This document shows, in pieces, positions 37,548 to 48,174 of a DNA stretch of 64,000 bases (the stretch's first letter is position 1; each line of letters starts with the position of its first letter). The DNA is from Hydrogenibacillus sp. GTDB taxonomy: Bacteria; Bacillota; Bacilli; Thermicanales; DSM-22653. The stretch spans positions 1 through 64,000 of the forward strand of contig JADBKT010000001.1 in NCBI GenBank assembly GCA_014896255.1, in the 5' to 3' direction. The notes beneath the pieces are model-generated. The model had not been told where the DNA came from, made no database searches, and saw only the letters and a program-made list of their open reading frames with translations. The translations under genes were made by a program, and so were the position numbers.

Positions 37548-38363
37548 TTATCTCAAGCCGCCATACCGCCTGTCGCGCCGGCGAAAGTCTTCTACGGCGG
37601 CGAATAAATCTTCCCGGCGAAAGTCGGGCCATAATTTATCGCTGAACCAAAGCTCCGTGTAAGCGAGTTGCCAGAGCATGAAGTTCGACAAGCGGAGTTC
37701 CCCGCTCGTGCGGATCAGGAGGTCCGGATCCGGCAGATCGCGCGTATACAGCGCGTTCGCCACGGCCTGTTCGTCGATCGCCGCCGGATCGATCCGCCCA
37801 TCGCGGACGGCTTCGGCAAGCGCGCGGACGGCGCGGACGAGTTCCATCCTTCCTCCATAATTTAAAGCAAAATTAAGGATGAGTCCAGTGTTCTCGGATG
37901 TGACCCGGATCGCTTCGTCGACCGCTTTTCGCGTATGCGCGGGAAGCGCTTCCGGATCGCCGATCAGGCGCACGCGCACATTTTTGTCGATCAGTTCCTT
38001 AAGCTCGGTCAGCAAAAACTCTTGGGGCAGGGCCATCAAAAAATCGACTTCATCCCGCGGCCGTTTCCAATTTTCTGTTGAAAACGCATAGAGAGTGAGC
38101 ACCCGAATGCCGAGATCATCGGCGGCGACGGTCACCTCCCGCACCGCCTTCATCCCCGCCCGATGTCCCGCCACCCGCGGCAGGCCGCGCGCCTCGGCCC
38201 AACGGCCGTTGCCGTCCATAATGATGGCCACGTGCTCGGGAACCGCCGTCGCCTTCGGTCGTTCGAGCGCCTCCGGCACCGCGCCGGGCAGATCTTGCAC
38301 CTGATTGTCTTCGCGTTGCCACCGCACCGCTTCCACCTGCTTTCCGACCGGCCTCGCTTCCAA
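37548..38363 (-). CDS. uppS: Isoprenyl transferase (undecaprenyl diphosphate synthase)
   Basis: This cis-prenyltransferase makes the C55 lipid carrier for the cell wall. HVAIIMDGNGRWAEARGL carries the catalytic Asp. LYAFSTENWKRP, FALNYGGRMELV and DLLIRTSGELRLSNFMLWQ are the other conserved regions. The start is uncertain: TTG 38363 gives 271 residues, and a GTG at 38336 gives 262. The first 40 residues are not conserved. A GC-rich hairpin whose 3' arm contains the purine-rich AGAGGGGG lies just upstream, so translation initiation may be regulated. Confidence 0.92.
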   Translation of the reverse strand: MEARPVGKQVEAVRWQREDNQVQDLPGAVPEALERPKATAVPEHVAIIMDGNGRWAEARGLPRVAGHRAGMKAVREVTVAADDLGIRVLTLYAFSTENWKRPRDEVDFLMALPQEFLLTELKELIDKNVRVRLIGDPEALPAHTRKAVDEAIRVTSENTGLILNFALNYGGRMELVRAVRALAEAVRDGRIDPAAIDEQAVANALYTRDLPDPDLLIRTSGELRLSNFMLWQLAYTELWFSDKLWPDFRREDLFAAVEDFRRRDRRYGGLR

Positions 38364-38377
38364 CCGGCGTGAAACGA

Positions 38378-38399
38378 CCCCCTCTCGCGCAAGAGGGGG
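38378..38399. other. Hairpin between frr and uppS that contains a ribosome-binding-like arm
   Basis: CCCCCTCT and AGAGGGGG are perfect 8-base inverted copies with a 6-base loop. On the uppS mRNA the purine arm is the only Shine-Dalgarno-like sequence near the possible starts, so folding could hide it. No T-run follows. Confidence 0.5.
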
Positions 38400-38404
38400 C
38401 GGCG

Positions 38405-40365
<1,961 letters not shown>

Positions 40366-40471
40366 GTTCGTCCCTCCACTCGGTTTGAAGACAGGTGGTA
40401 TTTGACCCATTCCTCTAAAAAAGGGTGGCAGGGGCTTCCCTCCACCCTCCTCTTGCCTATACGAGATCCGC

Positions 40472-41272
40472 TCAGGCGCCGTGCGCCGCGCTCTCGTCTT
40501 CGACCGCCTCCGCGGCGTCCCAACCGGCGTCCGCCGCGGAGGCGGTCGGATCTTCGCCCTCCGGCGCCCCCGCCGCGTCGCTCACTTGCGTCCCCTGGCG
40601 GCCTTCCAAGACGGCGTCGGCGATTTTGCTCGTGATCAGGCGGACGGCGCGAATGGCGTCGTCGTTGCCGGGGATGACATGGTCGATTTCTTCCGGATCG
40701 CAGTTCGTATCGACGATGGCGACGATCGGGATGCCGAGCTTGCGCGCCTCCTGCACGGCGATGCGCTCCTTGCGCGGATCGACGATGTAGACGGCGTCGG
40801 GCAGGCGTTTCATCTCTTTGATGCCGCCCAGAAACTTTTCCAGCCGTTCTTTTTCCTTGCGCAGAAGGTTCACTTCTTTTTTCGGCAGGACGTCAAACGT
40901 GCCGTCCGTCTCCATCTTTTCCAATTCCTTGAGGCGGGCGACGCGCTTTTGAATCGTCGCGAAGTTGGTGAGCGTCCCGCCGAGCCAGCGGTGGTTGACG
41001 TAGAACATGCCGGCGCGTTCCGCTTCTTCGCGAATCGCTTCCTGCGCCTGCTTTTTCGTGCCGACGAAGAGAATCGTTCCGCCCTCTTCGGCGAGCTGAC
41101 GCACGAAACGGTACGCTTCTTCCATCTTGCGCACCGTCTTTTGCAGGTCGATGATGTAGATGCCGTTGCGCTCGGTGAAGATGTACTTCGCCATCTTCGG
41201 ATTCCAACGGCGCGTCTGATGCCCGAAGTGCACGCCGGACTCGAGCAGTTGTTTCATCGATACGATCGACAT
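40472..41272 (-). CDS. rpsB: 30S ribosomal protein S2
   Basis: This 266-residue protein has [48 protein letters not shown] and the C-terminal [14 protein letters not shown] with [12 protein letters not shown]. After about residue 225 there is an acidic/alanine-rich tail ([18 protein letters not shown]). AAAGGAGG precedes the ATG at 41272. It starts the housekeeping operon and is transcribed from the promoter at 41384-41412. The roughly 105-base leader includes GC-rich inverted repeats that could be autoregulatory, but no known element was recognised. Confidence 0.97.
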   Translation of the reverse strand: MSIVSMKQLLESGVHFGHQTRRWNPKMAKYIFTERNGIYIIDLQKTVRKMEEAYRFVRQLAEEGGTILFVGTKKQAQEAIREEAERAGMFYVNHRWLGGTLTNFATIQKRVARLKELEKMETDGTFDVLPKKEVNLLRKEKERLEKFLGGIKEMKRLPDAVYIVDPRKERIAVQEARKLGIPIVAIVDTNCDPEEIDHVIPGNDDAIRAVRLITSKIADAVLEGRQGTQVSDAAGAPEGEDPTASAADAGWDAAEAVEDESAAHGA

Positions 41273-41383
41273 GATGGTCCTCCTTTGAAGGGTTTGCCCT
41301 CCGCTTCCTTTGCCGCCCGTTCGACCGCTGTCGCGGCACCCCACGGGCATCCGGAAGCGTGCGGTAGTGGTAAGCCGCTAAAT

Positions 41384-41412
41384 ACTATAACACAACCGCC
41401 GCTTAAGTTCAA
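41384..41412 (-). promoter_or_regulatory. Sigma-A promoter for the rpsB operon
   Basis: Reading leftward, -35 TTGAAC (41412-41407), a 17-base spacer and -10 TATAGT (41389-41384). It lies in an AT-richer island between the flagellar operon end at 41458 and rpsB. The leader to the rpsB ATG is about 105 bases. Confidence 0.75.
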
Positions 41413-41457
41413 CCGTACCGCGCAAGGGCGGCGATGCGGCATAACGCCGCCGGCCGC

Positions 41458-42060
41458 TTAGGCATCCTGCCCGCCTCCGGCCCTGGAAGCGTCCGTCATG
41501 TCGGGAGGACGATGACCGCGGCCTTCCAAGGACTGGAGCAGGGTCACCTCGTGTACCCCGCGGCCGAGTTCGCGGGCGACGTCTTCCGGCGATCCGCCCG
41601 CCTGAAGCCGAGCGCGGGCGTACCGGCGCCAATCGTCGCCGGGACCGGCGCCCGCTGGCCCGAGCGGCATCTCTCCGCCGGACGTCGGGACCGCCCCGCC
41701 GCTCGGATCGCCGTCCGTCCGGACTTGCGGTCTTTCCGCCGCGCTCCGCCCGTCGCGCCAGACGGCCTCGAGGAGCGCACGGTTTTGTTCTTCCAGCAGG
41801 AGCAGCACCTCATTCAGTTCGTCGAGGGCCTGGAACAGGCGCAAGACGTCCGCCGACGACAGCGCGACGCCGTCCGCCGATCCGCGCTCCGGCGCCTCCG
41901 CGGTCGACGCGCGGCCGCTTGAACGGCGTTTCCCGCCCGCATAAACGGCCTCGCGGGCAGCCGACCCCGCGCCGCGGGCGGCGCGCACCGCCAGCGCCAA
42001 AGCGACCAGGGACGACAACATGGCGAAGAAGGCCAGGACAAACGCGCTAAAGGCGGACAT
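41458..42060 (-). CDS. SwrB/YlxL-like membrane-anchored protein (DUF6115-like)
   Basis: This 200-residue protein has one N-terminal hydrophobic helix (SAFVLAFFAMLSSLVALALAV). A variable low-complexity region follows, then a short coiled-coil (LFQALDELNEVLLLLEEQNR). Its C-terminal motif resembles helix-turn-helix: AGGSPEDVARELGRGVHEVTLL. It occupies the place of swrB (ylxL) in Bacillus, between sigD and rpsB. SwrB there promotes assembly of the flagellar export gate. The function is inferred from position and architecture; the middle is too divergent for more. Its ATG overlaps the preceding small gene by 14 bases. Confidence 0.7.
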   Translation of the reverse strand: MSAFSAFVLAFFAMLSSLVALALAVRAARGAGSAAREAVYAGGKRRSSGRASTAEAPERGSADGVALSSADVLRLFQALDELNEVLLLLEEQNRALLEAVWRDGRSAAERPQVRTDGDPSGGAVPTSGGEMPLGPAGAGPGDDWRRYARARLQAGGSPEDVARELGRGVHEVTLLQSLEGRGHRPPDMTDASRAGGGQDA

Positions 42061-42292
42061 CGAACCGCCCGCCTTTCGTTTCGCCCGCGGTCGATGAACG
42101 CAAGGGCGGGGAAAAAAGCCCCGCTTGATGCACTTCACGCACCGATCGCGTTTCCTTTTCCCGCTTCACGGCGGAAGCGCGCGCGACCTCGCCGGCCTGT
42201 GCGGCGGCTGCCGTTTCACCCGCCTGCCGTTCCGCCCCCGCCTCGAAGGTGCGGGGGAGAGCCACTTCCAATTCGATCAGGCGCAAGTTCAT
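42047..42292 (-). CDS. Small protein of unknown function downstream of sigD
   Basis: This 81-residue ORF begins MNLRLIELEVALPRTFEAG and continues with Ala/Glu/Arg-rich, probably helical, sequence. It is supported as real by AGGAGGGG about 8 bases before the ATG, by ATGA overlap with the sigD stop and by a 14-base overlap with the next gene. Its base use is that of its neighbours. Small ORFs with a similar start occur in this place in other Bacillales fla/che operons as far as I recall. No function is known to me. Confidence 0.65.
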   Translation of the reverse strand: MNLRLIELEVALPRTFEAGAERQAGETAAAAQAGEVARASAVKREKETRSVREVHQAGLFSPPLRSSTAGETKGGRFDVRL

Positions 42293-43068
42293 CCGTATTC
42301 CCCTCCTTCCACCCAAGGGACGAGGAGCGGCCGCAGGCGCTTGAGCGCCTGCGTATGCAACTGCGAGATGCGCGAAGGCGACAGCTCGAGCACGCCGGCC
42401 ACTTCGCTGAACGACAAGCCCTCGTAATAGAACAGCGTCAAGACGAGGCGTTCTTTTTCCGGGAGCGTCGCGATCGCCGCGGCGAGCGCGCGGGCGAGCT
42501 CCGCCCGTTCGCCGTGCGCTTCCGGGTTCGGCGCATCGGGATCGGCGATCGACTCCAACAGGTCCTCCTCTTCCGCCTCGCTCCCCGCCCCGTGGGCGCC
42601 GTACGCGGCCGAACGCCGACGCTTCAGTTCGTCGATCTGGGCGAGCGAAAGCCCCGCCTCCTCCGCCACCCGAGCGTCGACGGCGTGTGCGAGGGTGCTC
42701 TGCTCCAGCCGCGAGCGGGCCTCTTCGTAGCGCTTGATCTGCTCCCGCGTGCTGCGCGGCAAGCTATCGCCGGCGCGCAGGCCGTCGTAGATCGCGCCGC
42801 GGATGCGCCAGAGCGCATAAGTCACAAACTTGAGCCCCCGAGCGGGGTCATATTTGCGCACCGCGTCCATCAAGCCGACGAGACCGAAGCTCTTAAGCTC
42901 TTCCGGTTCGACGTGCGCGGCGAAACGACTGCCCATGCGGCGGACGACGCGTTCGACAAGGTAAGCGTAACGTTCGACGAGGACATTTTCAAGCGTTCGG
43001 GCGCCGCTCGCCTTGTACTCACGCCAAAGCTGTTCCAATCCCTCGTGGGCGGTGCGGTGGCGGCTCAT
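42289..43068 (-). CDS. sigD: RNA polymerase sigma factor SigD/FliA (sigma-28 family)
   Basis: This 259-residue sigma factor serves flagellar late, motility and autolysin genes. Region 2 contains LVERVVRRMGSRF and LKSFGLVGLMDAVRKYDPARGLKFVTYALWRIRGAI, read in two parts. Region 3 is SLAQIDELKRRR. Region 4 ends LSFSEVAGVLELSPSRISQL and HTQALKRLR. The start is the ATG at 43068 after AAGGAGGG. The stop overlaps the next small ORF (ATGA). Its activity is normally held by anti-sigma FlgM, which is not in the window. Confidence 0.96.
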   Translation of the reverse strand: MSRHRTAHEGLEQLWREYKASGARTLENVLVERYAYLVERVVRRMGSRFAAHVEPEELKSFGLVGLMDAVRKYDPARGLKFVTYALWRIRGAIYDGLRAGDSLPRSTREQIKRYEEARSRLEQSTLAHAVDARVAEEAGLSLAQIDELKRRRSAAYGAHGAGSEAEEEDLLESIADPDAPNPEAHGERAELARALAAAIATLPEKERLVLTLFYYEGLSFSEVAGVLELSPSRISQLHTQALKRLRPLLVPWVEGGEYG

Positions 43069-43102
43069 GATTCTCCCTCCTTCGGCGTGGTAACGCTCGC
43101 GC

Positions 43103-43582
43103 CTACAAGGCTTGCTCGCCGTTCTGCGCGGTACGGACGTAGAGCGTGCCGTCCTCGAGATCCAGCTCGATCGTGCGTCCGAGGGTGCCGCCGGTGTCCT
43201 CGGCGAGGATCGGGATGTCATGCGCGCGCAGGGCGGCGCGCGCCGCTTCGACGTTGCGTTCACCGATTTTGAGCGCTTCACTTCTGACCTGTTGGAACAT
43301 GTGCGCGCCGCCGGCCAGTTTGGCCACCAGGCGCGAGCGGTGAGCGCCGAGCGCTTCCATCCGCCGGATGAGCTCCGGTACCGCCGTATCGGCGAATTTC
43401 GCCGCCTGAACGTCTCCGCGGGCTTGGCCGGAGTCCGGCAGCATAATGTGCGCCATCCCGCCGATTTTGTGCCGCCCGTCATACAACACGATGCCGACAC
43501 AGGAGCCGAGCCCGGCGGTGCGGATCCGTCCGGGCGCCGCGGCGGCGGCAAGATCGGCGATGCCGACTCTAATCACGTCCAT
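43103..43582 (-). CDS. cheD: CheD chemoreceptor glutamine deamidase
   Basis: This 159-residue protein has the catalytic Cys in GLGSCVGIVLYD and His in GGMAHIMLPDS, with Thr expected just after. It deamidates receptor glutamines and, by binding CheC, links adaptation to CheY-P level. It overlaps cheC by 14 bases, suggesting balanced synthesis of the two partners. It is 34 bases upstream of sigD, as in Bacillus. Confidence 0.95.
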   Translation of the reverse strand: MDVIRVGIADLAAAAAPGRIRTAGLGSCVGIVLYDGRHKIGGMAHIMLPDSGQARGDVQAAKFADTAVPELIRRMEALGAHRSRLVAKLAGGAHMFQQVRSEALKIGERNVEAARAALRAHDIPILAEDTGGTLGRTIELDLEDGTLYVRTAQNGEQAL

Positions 43583-44189
43583 GCGCTTGAACCCCTAACG
43601 CTTGGAATAACGCGGCCAAAGCGTCCGGCGCCGGGAGGAGGAACAGCTGCCCGCCGATCGATTGCCCCGATCCGTATAATCGCGCATCAATGACGACGGC
43701 GTGATCGCTGACCCGTCCGGCCTCCAGAAGGCCGTAGACGAGGATCGATGGCCCCATGTCCAAAGCGACGCCCGGAACGCTCGGGCTCACCTTGAGACCC
43801 GTCAAATCGGAGAGCGCCGACAAATACGATCCGGCCAAAATATTGCCGATTTCCTGCAGCGCGGACCATTCCAGCTCTGTAAAGGAGGGCCTCTCGTCGT
43901 CGACGACGCCGGGCAACAGCAAACGCAAAAGCGCTTTGGCCGCCTCGGGGCGAAACAACAGGACGATGCTCCCCTTAAGCTCGCCGTCAAACAACAGGAA
44001 AGTCGCCGCATACACGGTCTCTTCGCCGATCAGCATGCCGATTTCGGCGAACGAGAGCACGCGGGCCACCGGAACGGACATGTCGACGCGCGTACCGGTC
44101 AGCTTGGACAGCGACGTCGTGGCGTGCGCCGCACCGATGTTGCCGATCTCGCGCAAGACGTCCAGTTCGAACGCGGAAAACGGGCGCAT
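43569..44189 (-). CDS. cheC: CheC, CheY-P phosphatase
   Basis: This 206-residue member of the CheC/CheX/FliY family has two phosphatase motifs. One is near the N-terminus (ELDVLREIGNIGAAHATTSL) and one is in the second half (EWSALQEIGNILAGSYLSAL). Both keep the E-x3-N pair, so both sites should be active. The start is the ATG at 44189; GAGGGG lies about 11 bases upstream, at the end of cheW. It works together with CheD, encoded directly downstream. Confidence 0.95.
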   Translation of the reverse strand: MRPFSAFELDVLREIGNIGAAHATTSLSKLTGTRVDMSVPVARVLSFAEIGMLIGEETVYAATFLLFDGELKGSIVLLFRPEAAKALLRLLLPGVVDDERPSFTELEWSALQEIGNILAGSYLSALSDLTGLKVSPSVPGVALDMGPSILVYGLLEAGRVSDHAVVIDARLYGSGQSIGGQLFLLPAPDALAALFQALGVQAHGRD

Positions 44190-44196
44190 CTTCGAG

Positions 44197-44682
44197 TTAC
44201 CCCTCGATGCGCTGGACGGCTTCGCGCTCTTCATCGCTCAGCACGCGCGTCAAATTGAGCAGCACGACGAGCGATTCGCCCAGATGCGCAATCCCTTCCA
44301 CGTACGTCGAGCGAACGGTCGTCACCACCTCCGGCGGCGGCACGACCGCCGACGGCGGCAGATCGACGACATCGTCGGCGCGGTCGACGATGAGTCCCAC
44401 GTGCAGATCCCCGACGCGCACGATCAAAATGCGCGTTTCCGCGTCAAACGGCTTGGCCGTGACGCCGAGCTTCATCCGAAGATCGACGACCGGCGTGACG
44501 ACCCCCCGCAGGTTGATCACGCCCTTGACGTACGGCGGCGCCTCCGGCACGCGCGTGATGTCCGTGAGCCGCTCGATGGACTCCACATGCTGTACGTCGA
44601 CCGCATACCGTTCCTCGCCGAGGGCGAAGACGATCACTTTCAGATCGGTGCTTTTGTCCGATTCCATCCCAGGTTCGAACAT
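44197..44682 (-). CDS. cheW: CheW chemotaxis coupling protein
   Basis: This 161-residue SH3-like scaffold couples receptors to CheA. IVFALGEERYAVDVQHVESI, VPEAPPYVKGVINLRGVVTP and DLRMKLGVT are the conserved parts. A short N-terminal extension (MFEPGMESDKSTD) precedes the domain. The start is the ATG at 44682, after CAGGAGGG. The C-terminal LNLTRVLSDEEREAVQRIEG helix is typical. It lies 48 bases downstream of cheA. Confidence 0.95.
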   Translation of the reverse strand: MFEPGMESDKSTDLKVIVFALGEERYAVDVQHVESIERLTDITRVPEAPPYVKGVINLRGVVTPVVDLRMKLGVTAKPFDAETRILIVRVGDLHVGLIVDRADDVVDLPPSAVVPPPEVVTTVRSTYVEGIAHLGESLVVLLNLTRVLSDEEREAVQRIEG

Positions 44683-44730
44683 CCTTAAATTCCCTCCTGT
44701 CACTGGGTGCACGCCTCCGCACGCCTCTTC

Positions 44731-47211
44731 TCAGACGACCAACGTCCCTTTCGACGCCCCTTCGAAAAAGGCGGACGGCTCGACGACCAGGGCCACACGG
44801 CCGTCGCCCAAGATCGTCGCCCCCAAAAACGTGGTGATCCGCTTCAAATAAGCGCCGAGCGATTTGAGGACGATCTCCTGTTGGCCGATGAACCGGTCGA
44901 CAACGAGGCCGACATGGCGCTCGTTCTTCTTGATCACGGCGACATACAGCGCCGTCGGTTCTCCCGCCTCTTTGCCGTCCGTGACCTTTGGGTGCACGCC
45001 GTGCGTACCGAGGCGCGGCGGAGCGGTCGTCCGGAAAAAGCTGCGGCCGTCGACGAGCGGAATGATCGTCCCCCGAAGATCGATGACCGGCTGAAGATGG
45101 ACCGTCCGTACCGATTCCGGAGGAACGGCGATGGTCTCGAGGAGATCGGCGATCGGCAGGGCATACGTCTCGCCGCCGATGTCGACGAGCATGGCGAAGA
45201 GGATCGACAGCGTGAGCGGCAGCTGAATGCGAAAGATCGTCCCTTCGCCCGGTTTGGAGAAAACGGCGACCCGCCCGCCGAGCGATTCGATCTTGTTCTT
45301 CACCACGTCCAACCCGACGCCGCGGCCGGAAATGTCGGTGACGACGTCCGCCGTGCTGAAGCCGGGGTGAAAGAGCAACTGATAGACGGCCCCGTCGCGC
45401 ATCTCCCTCGCCTCTTCCGGGCGGACGAGCCCGCGTTCGATCGCTTTCTTCAGCACCTTGTCGCGGTCGATGCCCCGCCCGTCGTCGCGCACTTCGATGT
45501 ACACGTTGTTGCCGCTCGGATACGCGACGAGCTCCACCGTTCCCACCGGCGGTTTGCCCTTCGCCTTGCGCTCCGCTTCGGATTCCAGTCCATGGTCGAC
45601 GGCGTTCCGGACGAGGTGCATGATCGGATCGCCGATTTCGTCTACGACCGTGCGGTCGAGTTCCGTCTCTTCGCCGCGGACGACGAGATGGACCGATTTC
45701 CCGAGCTCCCTGGCCACGTCGCGCACCATGCGCGGAAAACGGTTGAACACGCTTTCCACGCTCACCATCCGGATCGACAAGACGAGATTTTGCAGTTCTC
45801 CGCTGATGCGGCTCATATGCTCGACGATCTCGAGCAGCCCCTGATGTCCCAGCCCCTGGGCGATCACTTCCAGGCGACCGCGATCGATGACCAATTCGCT
45901 GAACAAGTTCATCAGCTTTTCCAAGCGATCGGCGTCGACGCGGATCATCTTGTGTACGGCACGCCTGACGTTTTGAGCCGGGTTGTTGGCCGAGGAGGCG
46001 TTCGCCCGCGCCTCGGCCGTCGCCGCGACCTCCTCCCGGGCCATCGACGCCGCTTCCGGCGCCGCCTCCCGATCCGGCACGATCTCAACGAGGTCGACCG
46101 CTTGGATTTCCGAGATGTTCCGGACGGCGTCCAAAATCGCCTCCGGAGCGCCGCCCGTGCTCACCGTGAGCGCAAACACCCGTTCAAAGCGGCCCTCTTC
46201 CAGATCGTCCATCGGCGGGGCACTGTGCAGAACTTCTCCAAATCCCTCCAACGCCTGATAGACCATATAGGCCCGCGCGCCTTTGAGCAACACGCCCGGA
46301 CCCAGCGTCACCGTCAAGCGCAGGATGCGTTTTCCCAAACGCCGGGCTTCGGCGAACACATGCCGATGATGGGCTTCATAATCGGAAAAACGATCGATCA
46401 AAAGCGCCGGCACGCCGCTTGCGGATGCCGCTGCGCCCTTTTGAGCCGTTCGGGTCAAAGCGGCGACGGACACCGCTTCGACGTCGGTGATGTTCTGAAC
46501 CGCGGCGACAACGTCCGCCTCGGCCGCTCGGGTGCTCACGGTGAGCACGAACGAGCGGTCAAAGCGCTCTTGCTCCAAATCATCGACGGGCGGCGCGCTG
46601 TGCAGGATCTCGCCGAACGATTCCAAGGCCTGATAGACCATAAAAGCGCGGGCGCCGGCCATCAGCGTGCCGTGCCTGAGCGTCACGCGTACGCGATAGA
46701 CGTTCAATCCCTGCGCGAGCGCCTGGCGGATGATCTCCCGTTGGTAACCGTCGTAGTCGTAGTCGTCGTCATCATCATCGTTCCCGCCGTGTCGAGTTGC
46801 CGCGGCCGGCGATCGGCCGACGGCGGCCTCTTCATCATCCCCAAGGCGCCCAAGCGCTTCGATCAGATCGCCGATCTCCCCCTCATCGCCCCTTCCTTCT
46901 TCGATCGCCTTGAGCATTTGCTCCATGCGGTCGGTAGCCCGAAGCAACACGTCGACGTCGTCTTCCCTGAGCGTGCGTTCACCGCTGCGCACCGGATCGA
47001 GCGCGCTCTCCAATTCATGCGTCAGTTCGGCCAAACGGCCGAAGCCCATCGTCGCCGACATGCCTTTGAGCGTATGCGCCGCCCTAAACAGTTCCTTGAC
47101 CGCTTCGATATTCTTCGGATCTTGTTCCAACGCGAGCAGTTCGCGGTTGATGAGGTCGATGTTTTCGCGCGACTCATCGAGAAACATGCTCAAATAATCT
47201 CCGATATCCAT
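44731..47211 (-). CDS. cheA: Chemotaxis histidine kinase CheA with two tandem P2 domains
   Basis: This 826-residue protein, longer than the roughly 670 of Bacillus, carries a P1 domain with the phosphorylated His46 in LFRAAHTLKGMSATMG. Then come an acidic linker (142-156, mostly Asp), a first P2-like domain (about 171-250) and a near-copy (about 297-376). Both copies share GARAFMVYQALE/GARAYMVYQALE and HSAPPVDDLE/HSAPPMDDLE. Next are P3, P4 (LVRNAVDHGLES, VRDDGRGID, DISGRGVGLDVV) and the CheW-like P5. P2 docks CheY and CheB, so two docking sites per subunit are likely. AAGGAGGG precedes the ATG. Confidence 0.97.
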   Translation of the reverse strand: MDIGDYLSMFLDESRENIDLINRELLALEQDPKNIEAVKELFRAAHTLKGMSATMGFGRLAELTHELESALDPVRSGERTLREDDVDVLLRATDRMEQMLKAIEEGRGDEGEIGDLIEALGRLGDDEEAAVGRSPAAATRHGGNDDDDDDYDYDGYQREIIRQALAQGLNVYRVRVTLRHGTLMAGARAFMVYQALESFGEILHSAPPVDDLEQERFDRSFVLTVSTRAAEADVVAAVQNITDVEAVSVAALTRTAQKGAAASASGVPALLIDRFSDYEAHHRHVFAEARRLGKRILRLTVTLGPGVLLKGARAYMVYQALEGFGEVLHSAPPMDDLEEGRFERVFALTVSTGGAPEAILDAVRNISEIQAVDLVEIVPDREAAPEAASMAREEVAATAEARANASSANNPAQNVRRAVHKMIRVDADRLEKLMNLFSELVIDRGRLEVIAQGLGHQGLLEIVEHMSRISGELQNLVLSIRMVSVESVFNRFPRMVRDVARELGKSVHLVVRGEETELDRTVVDEIGDPIMHLVRNAVDHGLESEAERKAKGKPPVGTVELVAYPSGNNVYIEVRDDGRGIDRDKVLKKAIERGLVRPEEAREMRDGAVYQLLFHPGFSTADVVTDISGRGVGLDVVKNKIESLGGRVAVFSKPGEGTIFRIQLPLTLSILFAMLVDIGGETYALPIADLLETIAVPPESVRTVHLQPVIDLRGTIIPLVDGRSFFRTTAPPRLGTHGVHPKVTDGKEAGEPTALYVAVIKKNERHVGLVVDRFIGQQEIVLKSLGAYLKRITTFLGATILGDGRVALVVEPSAFFEGASKGTLVV

Positions 47212-47241
47212 TTCCTGCCCTCCTTCGCGGCCTCGGGGCGC

Positions 47242-48174
47242 TCAGGAAAAAAGCCGCTCGCGAAGCCGCGCAATGACGCCTCTCATCCCCTGCCGTGAAA
47301 GGGATCGGCCCGGCGGATCCTTATGGTCTCCCGCCGCTCCGCCCGCTCGCGCCAAGAGTACGAGCCGCACGGCGAGTTGCGCGAGATCGCGCGCCGCCAC
47401 AGCCTTGGCGGGGAGCGGAAACGGCGACCGCCCGTGGCGTGCGGCGTGCAACAGATGGGCGTCCTCCCGGATCACGCCGAGTCCGTGCGGTCTTTGGCCC
47501 AGGTATCGCTCGGCGATACGCGCAAACCGTTCGATCAACGCCCCGCCGCCGGAGGCGTCCGGCACCCGATTGGCGACCAGACTGACGTTGGCTTGCCCGT
47601 TTTGGACCAGCCACTTATACAGTGCATAAGCGTCGACCATCGCGGCGACGTCCGAATTGAGCACGATGAGCACGCGGTCGACGGCCTGAAGCAGTCGCTG
47701 GGCCGCTCGGTGGAGCCCGGCGCCGAAATCGAACAAGACAAAGTCATAGCGCGCATCCAACGTCGAAAGCGCGGCGATCAAACGCCCGACCAGCGCGCGT
47801 TCGTCGCCTTCCTTCAGTCCTTCGGCGTCGGCGATGCCGGCGACCATGTCGAAGCCGTCGGTCACCGCCGTCACCGCTTCGTGAAGCGCCGCACGGCCGT
47901 ACGCGACATCGGCCAACGTGGCTCTGGGGCGCTTTCCCAACAGCACGTCGACGTTGGCAAAACCAAAATCGACATCGATGACCACCACCCGGGCGCCGAG
48001 CGCGGACAGGGCATACGCCAACCCGATCGCGAGGTGCGATTTGCCGACGCCGCCTTTGCCGCTGGCGATCGCCAGGGAAAGCAGCGGACGGGCATGGCCA
48101 TTCGCGCCTGCGGCGGCCTGAGCGCTCAAGCGTTCGGCCATCCGTGCCCGGAGCGAAGCCGCCTGATCGTTCAT
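47242..48174 (-). CDS. flhG: FlhG (YlxH), MinD-like ATPase for flagellar number/placement
   Basis: This 310-residue MinD/ParA-type ATPase has a deviant Walker A IASGKGGVGKSHLAIGLAYAL. The Walker B-like strand is VVVIDVDFGFANVDVLLG and the later motif is YDFVLFDFGAGLH. It stimulates the FlhF GTPase and limits flagellar number. The first 30 residues include the segment that may contact FlhF. The ATG at 48174 overlaps the flhF stop (ATGA). Downstream comes cheA after 30 bases; cheB, which lies here in Bacillus, is absent. Confidence 0.94.
   Translation of the reverse strand: MNDQAASLRARMAERLSAQAAAGANGHARPLLSLAIASGKGGVGKSHLAIGLAYALSALGARVVVIDVDFGFANVDVLLGKRPRATLADVAYGRAALHEAVTAVTDGFDMVAGIADAEGLKEGDERALVGRLIAALSTLDARYDFVLFDFGAGLHRAAQRLLQAVDRVLIVLNSDVAAMVDAYALYKWLVQNGQANVSLVANRVPDASGGGALIERFARIAERYLGQRPHGLGVIREDAHLLHAARHGRSPFPLPAKAVAARDLAQLAVRLVLLARAGGAAGDHKDPPGRSLSRQGMRGVIARLRERLFS

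Noticed and set aside
41432-41457. GC-rich inverted repeat after the SwrB-like gene as a terminator
   Set aside because: The stem is only 5 bp with no T-run; it may help but is not enough for a terminator call.
44707-47298. Open frame of 863 codons on the plus strand opposite cheA
   Set aside because: It mirrors the cheA frame in GC-rich DNA, has no ribosome-binding site and gives an Arg/His/Asp-rich sequence unlike any family; antisense shadow.
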